The notes beneath the pieces were generated by a model. The model searched no databases. It saw only the letters and a program-made list of their open reading frames with translations, and had not been told where the DNA came from. A stretch of DNA of 64,000 bases from UBA2421 sp002343075 (lineage in GTDB: Bacteria; Planctomycetota; Phycisphaerae; Tepidisphaerales; Tepidisphaeraceae): contig CALJLN010000038.1 of NCBI GenBank assembly GCA_937982565.1, forward strand, positions 82,691 through 146,690, given 5' to 3'. The position numbers and the translations under genes are program-made. Numbering within the stretch: position 1 is the stretch's first letter; each line of letters starts with the position of its first letter. Below are positions 36,241-45,387 of the stretch, piece by piece.

Positions 36241-37031
36241 TGCCCGCTGGCGCTGATCAACCCAAGTTTGACTACATCAATGGCCCAGCTGGCGTGCTTG
36301 AGGATTTTCGGCTGCGCAAACTTCCGCCGATCGTAATCTATGTAGCGATTGTGGGCGCGGTCCTTTCATGGATCCCCCTTGCGCTGATTTTTCGCGCTCG
36401 CTACAACACAAGCACCGAGCCGCGGATCCATTTCTTTCAGGACATGGACAACCAGACAAAGTTTCGTCCGCAGGATGACAACCCGCTTTTTGCAGACAAT
36501 CGCGCCATGCGCCCAGCCGTAGCTGGGGCTGTGGCGCGCGGGCAATTGAACGAAGACGATCATTTCGTCAACGGTTACTCGCTGGTGACCGCTTCCAATG
36601 GCTCGCAAGAGCCGCAGTTTTTCAACCGGTTTCCCCAATCGGTGCAGGCACAGCTTGATGATCCGGCAACGGCTCAGGCATTGCTTCTCCGGGGGCAGAA
36701 TCGGTTCAATATCTACTGCGCCGCATGTCATGGCCAGGATGGCCAGGGCAAGGGTCCAATTCACCTGCGCGCCGATGAACTAACGCGCAATGGCGTGCAG
36801 GGGATGCAGTGGGTGGCTCCAAGCAATCTGGTGGATCAAGACCGCCGCAATCGGCCTGACGGGCACATTTACAACACGATCACCAATGGCATTCGCAACA
36901 TGGGCAGTTATGCCTCGCAGATAGCCCCAGCCGACCGCTGGGCCATTGTCGCCTATGTGCGAACACTCCAATTCGCGCAGTCTGCCAAGCCTGAAGCAGT
37001 GCCGGCCGACAAGCAGGATGTGTTGAAGTAG
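36240..37031 (+). CDS. actE: Alternative complex III monohaem cytochrome c subunit ActE
   Basis: The 263-residue protein has an N-terminal membrane anchor (IVIYVAIVGAVLSWIPLALIF) and one haem c site, CAACHGQDGQGKGPIH, with a distal Met region (IRNMGSYASQIAPADRWAIV). It is the ActE-type monohaem cytochrome, which passes electrons onward from ActA to the oxidase. The start overlaps the actD stop, implying coupled translation. Confidence 0.92.
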   Translation: MPAGADQPKFDYINGPAGVLEDFRLRKLPPIVIYVAIVGAVLSWIPLALIFRARYNTSTEPRIHFFQDMDNQTKFRPQDDNPLFADNRAMRPAVAGAVARGQLNEDDHFVNGYSLVTASNGSQEPQFFNRFPQSVQAQLDDPATAQALLLRGQNRFNIYCAACHGQDGQGKGPIHLRADELTRNGVQGMQWVAPSNLVDQDRRNRPDGHIYNTITNGIRNMGSYASQIAPADRWAIVAYVRTLQFAQSAKPEAVPADKQDVLK

Positions 37032-37091
37032 CAGGAAGCCGGAGATTGGTTAGCGAGTCGAAAGAAGACGCCGAAACGAAAGAGAAAACCT

Positions 37092-38522
37092 GTGGCACAC
37101 GGTCATCATCAACATCACGCAGCCGAGAAGGATTTGTTGCAGCTCAGCGGCAAGGCCAACGGGCTTGCTACGGTGCTGCTCATTGTCGGAATCGTTGCGG
37201 TGCTGGCTAGCCTCGGCGTGAGCATGTCGTCCGGCGGGCTGAAGCGATTTTATCACGCTTACATGACTGGCTACGCATATGTCTTCAGCATCGCGTTCGG
37301 CGGTCTGTTCATGCTATTGATTCACTATCTTGTCCGCGCCGGCTGGAGCGTGGCCGTCCGCCGGATTCCCGAGGCGCTGGCGGGCACCATTCCGATCATG
37401 GGATTGCTGGCGATTCCGCTGGTGGTTTGCGCGTGGTCTGGCAAGGGCGATGTTTACCCTTGGGCGCAGGCCAAGCCCGCCCATCCGACGGGTTCATGGG
37501 TTCATACGATCGAAGAATCAACGGCTGTAGGGCCGAAGTCCGCGCATCACGGTGAGGCAGCCGACTCGCACAGTGACGATTATCACGCCAAACCTGCGCA
37601 TTCTGCCGCCCATGGCTCGCACGACGATGGTCACGCCGCGGCCCCGGGCGCGAAGCCTGTGAGTGCGCTCACCATGGGCAAAATGGTGTGGCTGAACCCG
37701 GCATTCTGGACAGGCCGGATCATCTTCTACTTTGTTTTCTTCTCACTCGTTGCGCTCTATTTCATCCGCAAATCCCGCGGCCAGGATACCACCGGCGATC
37801 ACACCGTCACCGAGCGGCTCAACCTCGCCGCCGCCCCGTTGACGCTGCTCACCTTTGTACTCTTCACGTTCGCAGCATTTGATCTGTTCATGTCGCTCGA
37901 CCCGGACTGGTACAGCACCATCTTCGGCATCTACTACTTCGCAGGATCGATCGATGCGATGGTCGCTACCACCATCATAATCGCCGCGGTGCTCCAGCGA
38001 GCGGGATACCTGCAGCACAGTATCAGCAAAGAGCATTACCATGACTTGGGTAAATGGCTCTTCGCATTCACGTTTTTCTGGGGCTACATCGCCTTTAGCC
38101 AATACATGCTGATCTGGTACGCAAACATTCCCGAAACAACCTATTGGTTTGCCAAGCGCGGCGCGACGACCAATCCCCAGCAGATGCAGTTACTCGGAGG
38201 TTGGACGGTGTGGACTCTCGCCCTGCTTTTCGGAAGGTTGCTTATTCCGTTTGCAGGGTTGCTGAGCCGGCATGTGAAACGCAACAACGCGTCACTCATT
38301 TTTTGGGCGGTCTGGATTCTGGTGTTCCATGCAGTTGACATGGTCTGGGTTGTGATGCCGGAGTATGAACTCGGGTTTACCTTTGGACTTCCAGAGGTCG
38401 CATCGCTGCTGGGACTGATCGGCATTTTCACGGGAAGCGTGGTCTGGCGGCTGACACGCTCGCCGCTTCGCCCAGTGAAAGACCCGCGGCTGCCGGAATC
38501 GCTGGCTTTTCAGAACATTTGA
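37092..38522 (+). CDS. actF: Alternative complex III NrfD-like membrane subunit ActF, His-rich insertion
   Basis: The 476-residue polytopic protein starts at GTG. It is the second NrfD-like subunit of ACIII (ActF): AYVFSIAFGGLFMLLIHYLVRAGWSVAVRR and FFWGYIAFSQYMLIWYANIPE are typical. Unlike the usual form, a 30-40 residue hydrophilic, His-rich loop (HHGEAADSHSDDYHAKPAH, GSHDDGHAAAP) sits at residues about 150-195 between helices. The N-terminus (MAHGHHQHH) is also His-rich. Confidence 0.93.
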   Translation: MAHGHHQHHAAEKDLLQLSGKANGLATVLLIVGIVAVLASLGVSMSSGGLKRFYHAYMTGYAYVFSIAFGGLFMLLIHYLVRAGWSVAVRRIPEALAGTIPIMGLLAIPLVVCAWSGKGDVYPWAQAKPAHPTGSWVHTIEESTAVGPKSAHHGEAADSHSDDYHAKPAHSAAHGSHDDGHAAAPGAKPVSALTMGKMVWLNPAFWTGRIIFYFVFFSLVALYFIRKSRGQDTTGDHTVTERLNLAAAPLTLLTFVLFTFAAFDLFMSLDPDWYSTIFGIYYFAGSIDAMVATTIIIAAVLQRAGYLQHSISKEHYHDLGKWLFAFTFFWGYIAFSQYMLIWYANIPETTYWFAKRGATTNPQQMQLLGGWTVWTLALLFGRLLIPFAGLLSRHVKRNNASLIFWAVWILVFHAVDMVWVVMPEYELGFTFGLPEVASLLGLIGIFTGSVVWRLTRSPLRPVKDPRLPESLAFQNI

Positions 38523-38557
38523 TTTCGGATTTTGATTGTGTCCGAGAGGAATTGAGC

Positions 38558-38875
38558 ATGGCCTTCGAGATTGACGTAAATGTTCCGAAAGTAACGCTTG
38601 TTGGCGTGGTGAGCGTGGTTCTGCTCGCCGTCATTTTGCTGGCAACGCACGGCTACTACCTCAAACTGGAGCACGATGAGTTTGCGGCGAAGCATTACAA
38701 CGCCGTGCACCCGTTAGCCGTGCAGGCCGACAAAGCCGCGGCGGGACATTTGCACAAATATAAACAGGTCGATGGTTCGCCGGGCACGGTCCAGTTGCCG
38801 ATCGACGAAGCAATCAAGATTATGGCCGCGACAAAAGGCCGCCCCCCGACGACGCAGCCGCTGGGTGGGTCCTAA
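38558..38875 (+). CDS. Small single-helix membrane protein of the respiratory operon (ActG-like position)
   Basis: The 105-residue product starts at ATG with AGAGGA seven bases upstream. One N-terminal membrane helix (VTLVGVVSVVLLAVILLATHG) is followed by a hydrophilic domain with LPIDEAIKIMAATKG. It lies between actF and SCO, where other ACIII operons carry a small poorly conserved protein. I cannot tell by sequence whether it is an ACIII subunit or an assembly factor. Confidence 0.65.
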   Translation: MAFEIDVNVPKVTLVGVVSVVLLAVILLATHGYYLKLEHDEFAAKHYNAVHPLAVQADKAAAGHLHKYKQVDGSPGTVQLPIDEAIKIMAATKGRPPTTQPLGGS

Positions 38876-38911
38876 CATCTTTTCATGCCCCGACTGGAAG
38901 CTGAAATCTTC

Positions 38912-39802
38912 ATGGCACGCACGCTAACGCTCATTCTCGCTATCTTCGCTGTGGCAACGCCTGCCACGGCGGAAGCTCCCGGCGTTGCGCCGGCTGCGGG
39001 GCCGACCGTTGAGCAACCGGGCGTGGCGAGAACTCAGTATCAGGAGTGGATTCCTCCCGAGATGCGCGACATCGGCATCGATGAAAAGCCCGGCACCCAA
39101 CTTCCCCTGGACCTTAAATTTTTTAATGAACGCGGAGAAGTGGTTGCCCTAAGCGACTATTTTGATGGCACCAAGCCTGTTTTGCTCCAGCTTGGCTACT
39201 TTGAGTGCCCGCAGTTGTGCGGGCAGATTACCCAGGGGATGGTCGGTTCCATGCGCGACCTCACGCTCAACCTCGGCGATGATTACCGCGTGTTGTATGT
39301 CTCGTTCGATCCAGCCGAGCAATACCGGCTTGCAGCACAGAAGAAGCAGTCGATCGTCGAGGCCTACGAGCGAAAGCGAGACGGCGCCGGACTGCACCTG
39401 CTGACAGGCGAAAAGCGCGATATCCTCGAATTGGCTCGTGCGGTGGGCTACAAGTTTAAGTGGGTGGAATCGCAGCGACAGTACTCCCACCCCGCCGCGA
39501 TCATGGTTTTCACTCCCGACGGCCAACTTTCACGTTATCTGTACGGCATGAGATTTGACCCGCGTACGCTTCGGCTAAGCCTCGTCGAAGCCGGCGAAGG
39601 TAAGATTGGCACCACGGTCGATCGCATCATGCTGATCTGCTTCATGTATGACGGGAGCACTGGCCGATACGGCCCGAAAGTTGCGATGCTGCTGATGCGC
39701 GGCGGCGGTGCCCTGACGGTCGTGCTGATCGTCACTGTATTCACGGTACTTTATCGCCGGGAATACAAGCGAAAGTTAAGCCCATTGCCGGCACCGGTAT
39801 GA
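38912..39802 (+). CDS. SCO1/SenC-type copper chaperone for cytochrome oxidase
   Basis: The 296-residue protein has a signal peptide (TLILAIFAVATPATAEAPG) and the SCO thioredoxin fold: LLQLGYFECPQLCGQITQG (CxxxC copper ligands) and the distal His in QYSHPAAIMVFTPDG. An extra C-terminal membrane helix (GGALTVVLIVTVFTVLY) anchors it. SCO delivers copper to the CuA site of subunit II, encoded next. The start at 38912 gives the cleanest signal peptide; an ATG at 38885 is in frame. Confidence 0.92.
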   Translation: MARTLTLILAIFAVATPATAEAPGVAPAAGPTVEQPGVARTQYQEWIPPEMRDIGIDEKPGTQLPLDLKFFNERGEVVALSDYFDGTKPVLLQLGYFECPQLCGQITQGMVGSMRDLTLNLGDDYRVLYVSFDPAEQYRLAAQKKQSIVEAYERKRDGAGLHLLTGEKRDILELARAVGYKFKWVESQRQYSHPAAIMVFTPDGQLSRYLYGMRFDPRTLRLSLVEAGEGKIGTTVDRIMLICFMYDGSTGRYGPKVAMLLMRGGGALTVVLIVTVFTVLYRREYKRKLSPLPAPV

Positions 39803-39840
39803 CAGTAAATTGATTTGAGAGAGTGTTTAGAGAACCACCC

Positions 39841-40923
39841 ATGTTGAATGCCATTCTCGCACAATCCAAAGGGGCCACGTTCTGGATGCCAGAGCAGGCC
39901 TCGACCGTTGCAGCAGAAGTGGATTGGATGTTTTACGCCATCCTCTACATCTGCTACTTCTTCTTCTTTCTTATCCTGGTCATGATGCTCGGCTTTGTGC
40001 TGAAGTATCGTCACCGTAGTGGCGCAGTCGACCACCCTGCCCCGGCCGGGCATAGCCTGGCGCTTGAAATGCTCTGGACCATCCCGCCGACGATCATCGT
40101 GCTTTTCATTGCGTGGCGCGGCATCCGGGGCTTTATGGATATGGCGGTCATTCCGCCCAATGCCTACGAAATCCAGGTAACCGGACAGATGTGGAACTGG
40201 TCGTTTACCTATCCCAACGGCACCACCGTTTCCGAACTGCACATTCCCAAAGATGTACCGGTCAGACTGGTAATGAACAGCACCGACGTGATTCACAGCC
40301 TCTTTGTGCCTGAGTTTCGATCAAAGAAGGACGTTGTGCCCGGGCGGTTCAGCAAAATGTGGTTTCAGGCCACCGAAGCACGAGGCGAATATGATGCCGC
40401 TCAGAAAAAGTGGGTTAACGGCTTTCCAATTTATTGCACCGAGTATTGCGGCACGAGCCACTCTGAGATGCTCTCACAGGTGATTGTACACCCCACCCGC
40501 GAGATGTTTGACGATTGGCTCGCCGACGCCTCCGTCTGGACCGACAAAATGACCCCTCAGGCCCGAGGCGCACAATTGTATGGCATGTACTGCACGAGTT
40601 GTCACTCGGTCGACGGCAGCAGCAACACAGGCCCGACCTGGAAAGACCTGTTCGGTGCCGACCGGGCATTTACCGACGGCAGCCAGTCCAAGGCCGATGA
40701 GGACTACATCCGGGAGTCCATCTACTATCCGCAGAAGAAAATCGTGGCGGGCTACCCAGCCGGGCAGATGAACAGCTTTTTGGGCCAGATTAATGAAACT
40801 GACGTCGGTGCGATCATCTGGTACATGAAATCGCTGAGCGATAAATTTGATCAAAGCAACCTCCCCACCAAGCCGCCGGCTCTGGAGGAAGGTGTCGTCG
40901 ACGAAGGCGCGCCCAAGCCGTAG
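39841..40923 (+). CDS. coxB: Cytochrome c oxidase subunit II with fused cytochrome c (caa3 type)
   Basis: The 360-residue protein has two membrane helices (DWMFYAILYICYFFFFLIL, EMLWTIPPTIIVLFIAW) and a periplasmic cupredoxin with the complete CuA set: His in VIHSLFVPE and CTEYCGTSHSEM. The C-terminal domain is a haem c module (CTSCHSVDGSSNTGPTWKDL), so electrons reach CuA from a built-in cytochrome, as in caa3 oxidases. A start at 39823 is possible but adds only six residues. Confidence 0.95.
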   Translation: MLNAILAQSKGATFWMPEQASTVAAEVDWMFYAILYICYFFFFLILVMMLGFVLKYRHRSGAVDHPAPAGHSLALEMLWTIPPTIIVLFIAWRGIRGFMDMAVIPPNAYEIQVTGQMWNWSFTYPNGTTVSELHIPKDVPVRLVMNSTDVIHSLFVPEFRSKKDVVPGRFSKMWFQATEARGEYDAAQKKWVNGFPIYCTEYCGTSHSEMLSQVIVHPTREMFDDWLADASVWTDKMTPQARGAQLYGMYCTSCHSVDGSSNTGPTWKDLFGADRAFTDGSQSKADEDYIRESIYYPQKKIVAGYPAGQMNSFLGQINETDVGAIIWYMKSLSDKFDQSNLPTKPPALEEGVVDEGAPKP

Positions 40924-40985
40924 TTTTGGCGTGCAATCTGTTTAGCCGTGTTGTTGGAATCGAGTCGTAGCGAATCGGAGCTGAT

Positions 40986-42767
40986 ATGTCAGCCATCACA
41001 ACCCCAAATCAGTTTGACGTGCCGGCCAAGGGCAATGAGCCGCACGGCCACAACTATCTCAACCACAGCAAGGGCATTCTCTCATGGATGTTCACGCTCG
41101 ACCATAAGCGGATCGGGCTGATGTATATGGCGCTCGTGCTGTTCGCGTTTTTCCTCGGCGGCACGTTCGCCATGCTCCTTCGCACGGAGCTGATTGCGGA
41201 AGGCCCGACCCTCCTAGCCGACAAGACTCAGGCATGGAACCTCTACAATCACATGTTCAGTCTGCACGGCGCCGTGATGGTGTTCCTCTTCATCATTCCT
41301 GCGGTGCCAGCGATTTTGGGTAATTTCATCCTGCCGATGCAACTCGGCGCGAAGGATGTAGCATTTCCCCGGCTCAACCTGCTCAGTCTCTATGTTTATG
41401 CCGCCGGTGCCGCATTTTTCCTCTATGTGCTGTTAAGTGGTGTCATTAACGCATGGACGGGTTACACCATGCCCGGCGGGTTTGGCCTGGATACCGGGTG
41501 GACTTTTTATACCCCCTACTCCAGCAGCAAGAGCATGAGCAGCGTCATACCGGCAACCGGCGGCGCGTTTATCCTCGGCTTCAGTTCCATTCTCACCGGT
41601 GTGAACTTCATCGCCTCAATCCACACCCTGCGCCCGAAAGGCATGGGTTGGTTTGACATGCCGCTGTTTCTCTGGGGCTTGTATGCCACCAGCATCATTC
41701 AGATTCTCGCCACGCCTGTTCTTGCCATCACGCTGATGCTGCTTATTGCCGAGCGGGCGATGGGCATCGGCATTTTTGATCCCGCACTCGGCGGTGATCC
41801 GGTGCTTTATCAGCACTTTTTCTGGTTTTACAGCCATCCGGCCGTATACATCATGATTCTCCCGGCGATGGGTGTCATCAGCGAGATTATCTCCACCTTC
41901 AGCCGGCGCCACATATTCGGCTATACCTTCATCGCCTATTCGTCGATCGCCATTGCCCTTCTCGGGTTTCTCGTGTGGGGCCACCACATGTTTACCAGCG
42001 GGCAGAGCGCATTGACCAACGTTGCGTTTAGCCTGATTACATTCAGCGTCGCGATCCCGTCGGCCATTAAGGTCTTTAACTGGGTCACGACCATGTACAA
42101 AGGTTCGATTCGGTTGGAGACGCCGATGCTCTACGGCATTGGCTTCATCTGGATGTTTAGCATCGGAGGTCTGACGGGCATCTTCCTCGCCGCGTTGTCG
42201 GTTGACATCCATATGCACGACACGTATTTCGTCGTGGCACACTTCCACTACGTCATGGTCGGCAGCATGCTCTTCGCGTTCATCGGCGGCATGAATTACT
42301 GGTTCCCGAAGATGTTCGGGAAGATGTATAACGAGCGCGTCGCCGCGTTTGCGGCCATCCTGCTTTTCATTGGCTTTAACCTCACGTTTTTTATCCAGTT
42401 TGTCGCCGGCAGCCATGGAATGCCCCGTCGGTATGCAAACTACCCGGTGCAGTTTGTCTCACACCACTATTGGTCGACGATTGGCGCATACATCATGGGC
42501 CTGTCGCTGGTGATTGTGTTGTTTAACTGGGTGGCCGCGCTATTGAATGGCAAGAAGGCTCCCGCTAACCCGTGGGGGTCGAACACGCTTGAGTGGCAAA
42601 GCGCATCTCCTCCGCCGCACGATAACTTCCCGACGACGCCCGTGGTAACCGATCCATATGACCTGGACCGCTGGCGATATGTATCCGACGATGAAGGCTG
42701 GGTGCTCACCGATGAAGCTAAGGCGGCCATCGCTGCGGGCACTGCGCGGACGGGTCAACTTCACTAA
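40986..42767 (+). CDS. coxA: Cytochrome c oxidase subunit I, A2 type
   Basis: The 593-residue catalytic subunit has about 12-13 helices. Metal ligands are present: [12 protein letters not shown] (low-spin haem His), FYSHPAVYI (CuB His284 and Tyr288), WGHHMF (CuB), and [14 protein letters not shown] (haem a3 and low-spin haem). The D-channel Glu of A1 enzymes (HPEVY) is replaced: the sequence reads Y282-S283-H-P-A, the YS signature of A2 oxidases such as those of Rhodothermus and Thermus. It reduces O2 to water and pumps protons. Ser283/Tyr282 are thought to substitute for the Glu. Confidence 0.96.
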   Translation: MSAITTPNQFDVPAKGNEPHGHNYLNHSKGILSWMFTLDHKRIGLMYMALVLFAFFLGGTFAMLLRTELIAEGPTLLADKTQAWNLYNHMFSLHGAVMVFLFIIPAVPAILGNFILPMQLGAKDVAFPRLNLLSLYVYAAGAAFFLYVLLSGVINAWTGYTMPGGFGLDTGWTFYTPYSSSKSMSSVIPATGGAFILGFSSILTGVNFIASIHTLRPKGMGWFDMPLFLWGLYATSIIQILATPVLAITLMLLIAERAMGIGIFDPALGGDPVLYQHFFWFYSHPAVYIMILPAMGVISEIISTFSRRHIFGYTFIAYSSIAIALLGFLVWGHHMFTSGQSALTNVAFSLITFSVAIPSAIKVFNWVTTMYKGSIRLETPMLYGIGFIWMFSIGGLTGIFLAALSVDIHMHDTYFVVAHFHYVMVGSMLFAFIGGMNYWFPKMFGKMYNERVAAFAAILLFIGFNLTFFIQFVAGSHGMPRRYANYPVQFVSHHYWSTIGAYIMGLSLVIVLFNWVAALLNGKKAPANPWGSNTLEWQSASPPPHDNFPTTPVVTDPYDLDRWRYVSDDEGWVLTDEAKAAIAAGTARTGQLH

Positions 42768-42790
42768 ACTACGTCAGCACAAGAAAATTC

Positions 42791-43909
42791 ATGAGCAGCA
42801 TCTCAACCAACCTCGGCGATCCCAATGACGGCCACGGCCACGGCCATGGCGGCCACGCCCATAGCCATAACCCGTTTCTGGCGCATCACTTCGACACACC
42901 TGAGCAGCAGTTCACCACTGGCAAACTGGGCATGTGGGTGTTCCTTGGAACAGAACTGCTGATGTTCGGCGGGCTGTTTTGTGCCTATGCGGTGTACCGT
43001 CACAACCACCCCGAAGTGTTCATGTACGCGCACACCTACCTCGATAAATGGTGGGGAGCAGTCAATACTGTCGTGCTTCTCGTGAGCAGCTTCACAATGG
43101 CTTGGGGCGTGCGCGCGGCACAGCTTGGCCAGAAAGGACTGCTCTGCGTCCTGCTGGTGCTCACCCTCCTCGGCGGGGCTGGGTTTATGGTCATTAAAGG
43201 AATCGAATATAAGGCAAAATGGGAGCACCACCTTTTTCCCGGCAGACTAAATGTCTACAACAAGGATTATGCTGGCCCCGAGAAGCCCGGCGAAGCGCAT
43301 GACACCCACGGCGCGGCCGGCGTATCGCACGGTGCGGCTGCAGCACAGGGTCACGATCACGCCCACGACACTGGCGTCGCGGGTAAGCCCGTGGTAGAGC
43401 ACGCAAATCTTGCCACTGGTGCCGAAGCCGCGCCCCGATCTGAAGGCGCAGAAACAGCTCCGCAGGCACCCAAGCCCGGTGAACATGCCGAAGTGGCTGC
43501 CATGGCCAAACCTGTCGATGGCCCCAAGATTCCAGTCAGCTTCTTCGATCCCAACTCGTTGGGTGCTGCCAGCGATGCCGCCAAGATTGTGCCCAAGTCC
43601 GGCGGGCCGGCTGGCTTGGCCGCGAGCGAGGCGGCCCACGGCCACGCTGCTCACATGGCATATGGCGATCTGCCCGCACGAGACAAGGTGCGCGTCAACA
43701 CGTTTTTCAGCATCTACTTCATGATGACCGGCCTTCACGGCGTACACGTCGTCGTCGGCATGGGGCTAATTGCCTGGATTCTGATCAAGGGTGCAACGGG
43801 AATCTTTGGCCCGTCTTACTACACTCCTGTTGATCTTGTCGGGCTTTACTGGCACTTGGTCGATCTGATCTGGATTTTCCTCTTCCCGTTGCTCTATCTC
43901 ATCCACTAA
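42791..43909 (+). CDS. coxC: Cytochrome c oxidase subunit III with large hydrophilic insertion
   Basis: The 372-residue protein is longer than usual (about 200-270). Standard elements are GKLGMWVFLGTELLMFGGLF, AVNTVVLLVSSFTMAWGV, and the C-terminal helices FFSIYFMMTGLHGVHVVVG and LYWHLVDLIWIFLFPLLYL. The N-terminus is His/Gly-rich (DGHGHGHGGHAHSHN). Between helices, residues about 160-285 form an inserted hydrophilic stretch, rich in Ala, His, Glu and Pro, not part of the known fold. Confidence 0.92.
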   Translation: MSSISTNLGDPNDGHGHGHGGHAHSHNPFLAHHFDTPEQQFTTGKLGMWVFLGTELLMFGGLFCAYAVYRHNHPEVFMYAHTYLDKWWGAVNTVVLLVSSFTMAWGVRAAQLGQKGLLCVLLVLTLLGGAGFMVIKGIEYKAKWEHHLFPGRLNVYNKDYAGPEKPGEAHDTHGAAGVSHGAAAAQGHDHAHDTGVAGKPVVEHANLATGAEAAPRSEGAETAPQAPKPGEHAEVAAMAKPVDGPKIPVSFFDPNSLGAASDAAKIVPKSGGPAGLAASEAAHGHAAHMAYGDLPARDKVRVNTFFSIYFMMTGLHGVHVVVGMGLIAWILIKGATGIFGPSYYTPVDLVGLYWHLVDLIWIFLFPLLYLIH

Positions 43910-43923
43910 CCGGAAACGAAACA

Positions 43924-44325
43924 ATGAGTCGTGTTCACGCAAAATTTCGATCCCTCATTGCCGACGGCGATCCCCATGCAGCCACGGGAGATGCTGGCCA
44001 AGATGGGCATCATGACGGGCCGCACGTCGTTCCGGTCTGGCTACTGGCAGGGGTTCTGGCGATCTTGCTCGCCCTGACTGTTCTGACGGTCGCAGTTACA
44101 TTGGTTGACTTAGGGCCTCTCAATATCTTTGTCGCGTTGGGCATCGCGGTGGTGAAATCGGCTTTTGTAGTCCTCTATTTCATGCACCTGCGGTGGGACA
44201 GCCCATTCAACAGCGTTATCTTCCTGTCGGCGTTGCTGTTCATTGCCATCTTCCTCGCATTTGCGATGATGGATACGAGCGAGTATCGCCCTTCGGTTGA
44301 TGCGGCGGTCTCGACAACCCGATAA
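43924..44325 (+). CDS. Cytochrome oxidase subunit IV-like protein
   Basis: The 133-residue protein has a His/Asp-containing N-terminus (AGQDGHHDGPHVVPVW) and three helices: LLAGVLAILLALTVLTVAVT, FVALGIAVVKSAFVVLYFMH and VIFLSALLFIAIFLAFAMM. The VKSxFVxLYFMHL signature fits the prokaryotic CyoD/COX4 family, which stabilises haem-copper oxidases. It lies 14 bases after subunit III. Confidence 0.88.
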   Translation: MSRVHAKFRSLIADGDPHAATGDAGQDGHHDGPHVVPVWLLAGVLAILLALTVLTVAVTLVDLGPLNIFVALGIAVVKSAFVVLYFMHLRWDSPFNSVIFLSALLFIAIFLAFAMMDTSEYRPSVDAAVSTTR

Positions 44326-44396
44326 GTTCAGGTTTCGGCCGTACAGATCTCGCTTACCCAGCTTGCTTTTTGCGCGTTGCGCGCCTTGAGTTACCG

Positions 44397-45068
44397 GTGA
44401 GCCACGCATCCACCCCATCGCACGCATTCGGCACCCCAAAAGATCTTCGCGTACCCAGTCGCAGTTCGGTCATCGCGATGCGGCTCTTCGTGTTCTCCCT
44501 CGGAGTCCTTTTCTTCGCCAGTATGCTGGCTTACGCAGCGATCCGAACCGGCTTTTTTGGCTCGGGGCAGATCAAGAGGAGCGATGGCACAGTCGCAACG
44601 CTAACCGTGCCGGAATTTGGCGCTCTCCGCGGTGTGCTGCCTCCGTCGCTCTGGGTGAGCACGGGCCTGGTTCTGGCAGCGAGCGTGACCGTCTCCCGCG
44701 CGCTGGCTTCGGTCCGCCGAGAGCGCCAGAAGCCGTTTCGTGCGTGGCTGGCGGCGACGCTCGTCCTGGCAGTGCTGTTTGTCATTGTGCAGGCACCGTC
44801 CCTGTGGAGCATTCTTGCTGAACATTTCGATCGAAACGCAAACACCGACGCCCCGATGGCCTTGGCAGGCGCGATGTTTTTCCTAATAGTCGTGCACGCG
44901 CTGCATGTGGTGGGTGGGGTGCTCTCGCTTAGCTGGGTGCTCTACCGCGCCGGCCAAGATGCGTACGACCACGAGCACCATATGCCGATTCGTCATACGG
45001 CTCTCTACTGGCACTTTCTGGATGTCGTCTGGCTGGTAATGTTCGGCACGCTGATCGTGCTTGGATAG
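44397..45068 (+). CDS. Second subunit III-like (CyoC/CoxC-type) protein
   Basis: About 223 residues from a GTG at 44397 (TTG at 44370 is an alternative). Helices MRLFVFSLGVLFFASMLAYAA, PPSLWVSTGLVLAASVTVS, AWLAATLVLAVLFVIVQ, GAMFFLIVVHALHVVGGVL and LYWHFLDVVWLVMFGTLIVL correspond to those of cytochrome oxidase subunit III, including the terminal YWHFLDVVW motif. It is compact, without the insertion of the 42791 gene. It is the last gene of the respiratory block. Confidence 0.82.
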   Translation: MSHASTPSHAFGTPKDLRVPSRSSVIAMRLFVFSLGVLFFASMLAYAAIRTGFFGSGQIKRSDGTVATLTVPEFGALRGVLPPSLWVSTGLVLAASVTVSRALASVRRERQKPFRAWLAATLVLAVLFVIVQAPSLWSILAEHFDRNANTDAPMALAGAMFFLIVVHALHVVGGVLSLSWVLYRAGQDAYDHEHHMPIRHTALYWHFLDVVWLVMFGTLIVLG

Positions 45069-45114
45069 CCCAAGCCGTGACGGTTGTCGTCATCAGGCTG
45101 GACCGCGACTGCAA

Positions 45115-45187
45115 TGGACCTGAGCGGGATCGAACCGCTAACCCCTGCCTTGCAAAGGCAGTGCTCTCCCAATTGAGCTACAGGCCC
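45115..45187 (-). tRNA. tRNA-Ala (anticodon TGC)
   Basis: The 73-base tRNA on the minus strand begins GGGCCTGTAGCTCAATTGGG. The anticodon arm is CTGCC-TTTGCAA-GGCAG with anticodon TGC at 45152-45154 region, the T-arm GCGGTTCGATCCCGC, and the acceptor GGGCCTG pairs with CAGGTCC including the G3:U70 identity pair of alanine tRNAs. CCA is not encoded. Confidence 0.95.
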
Positions 45188-45204
45188 GGAAATCGGTCGC
45201 CTTG

Positions 45205-45233
45205 ACTATAACAGATGTATCGTCGGGAGTCAG
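45205..45233 (-). promoter_or_regulatory. Promoter of the tRNA-Ala gene
   Basis: On the minus strand, CTGACT (45233-45228), a 17-base spacer and TATAGT (45210-45205), 18 bases before the mature tRNA 5' end. Confidence 0.5.
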
Positions 45234-45387
45234 CAGCGCCGAAAAAATCGCCCGTTGCGGCCGGCCGAACGGCACACGTTCGCAAGCCGGCTGTGCAACT
45301 TTCTTCATCCACAGGATTGATCTAAACTGTTCGATCGGGCTGATTCGATTAAGCACCCCAAAAAGCCGGTTTCTTGAAAGGAGACCC

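Noticed and set aside
45202..45387. Upstream extension of the S9 peptidase frame
   Set aside because: It covers the tRNA-Ala promoter and lacks a signal peptide; ATG 45388 has a good ribosome binding site and signal peptide.
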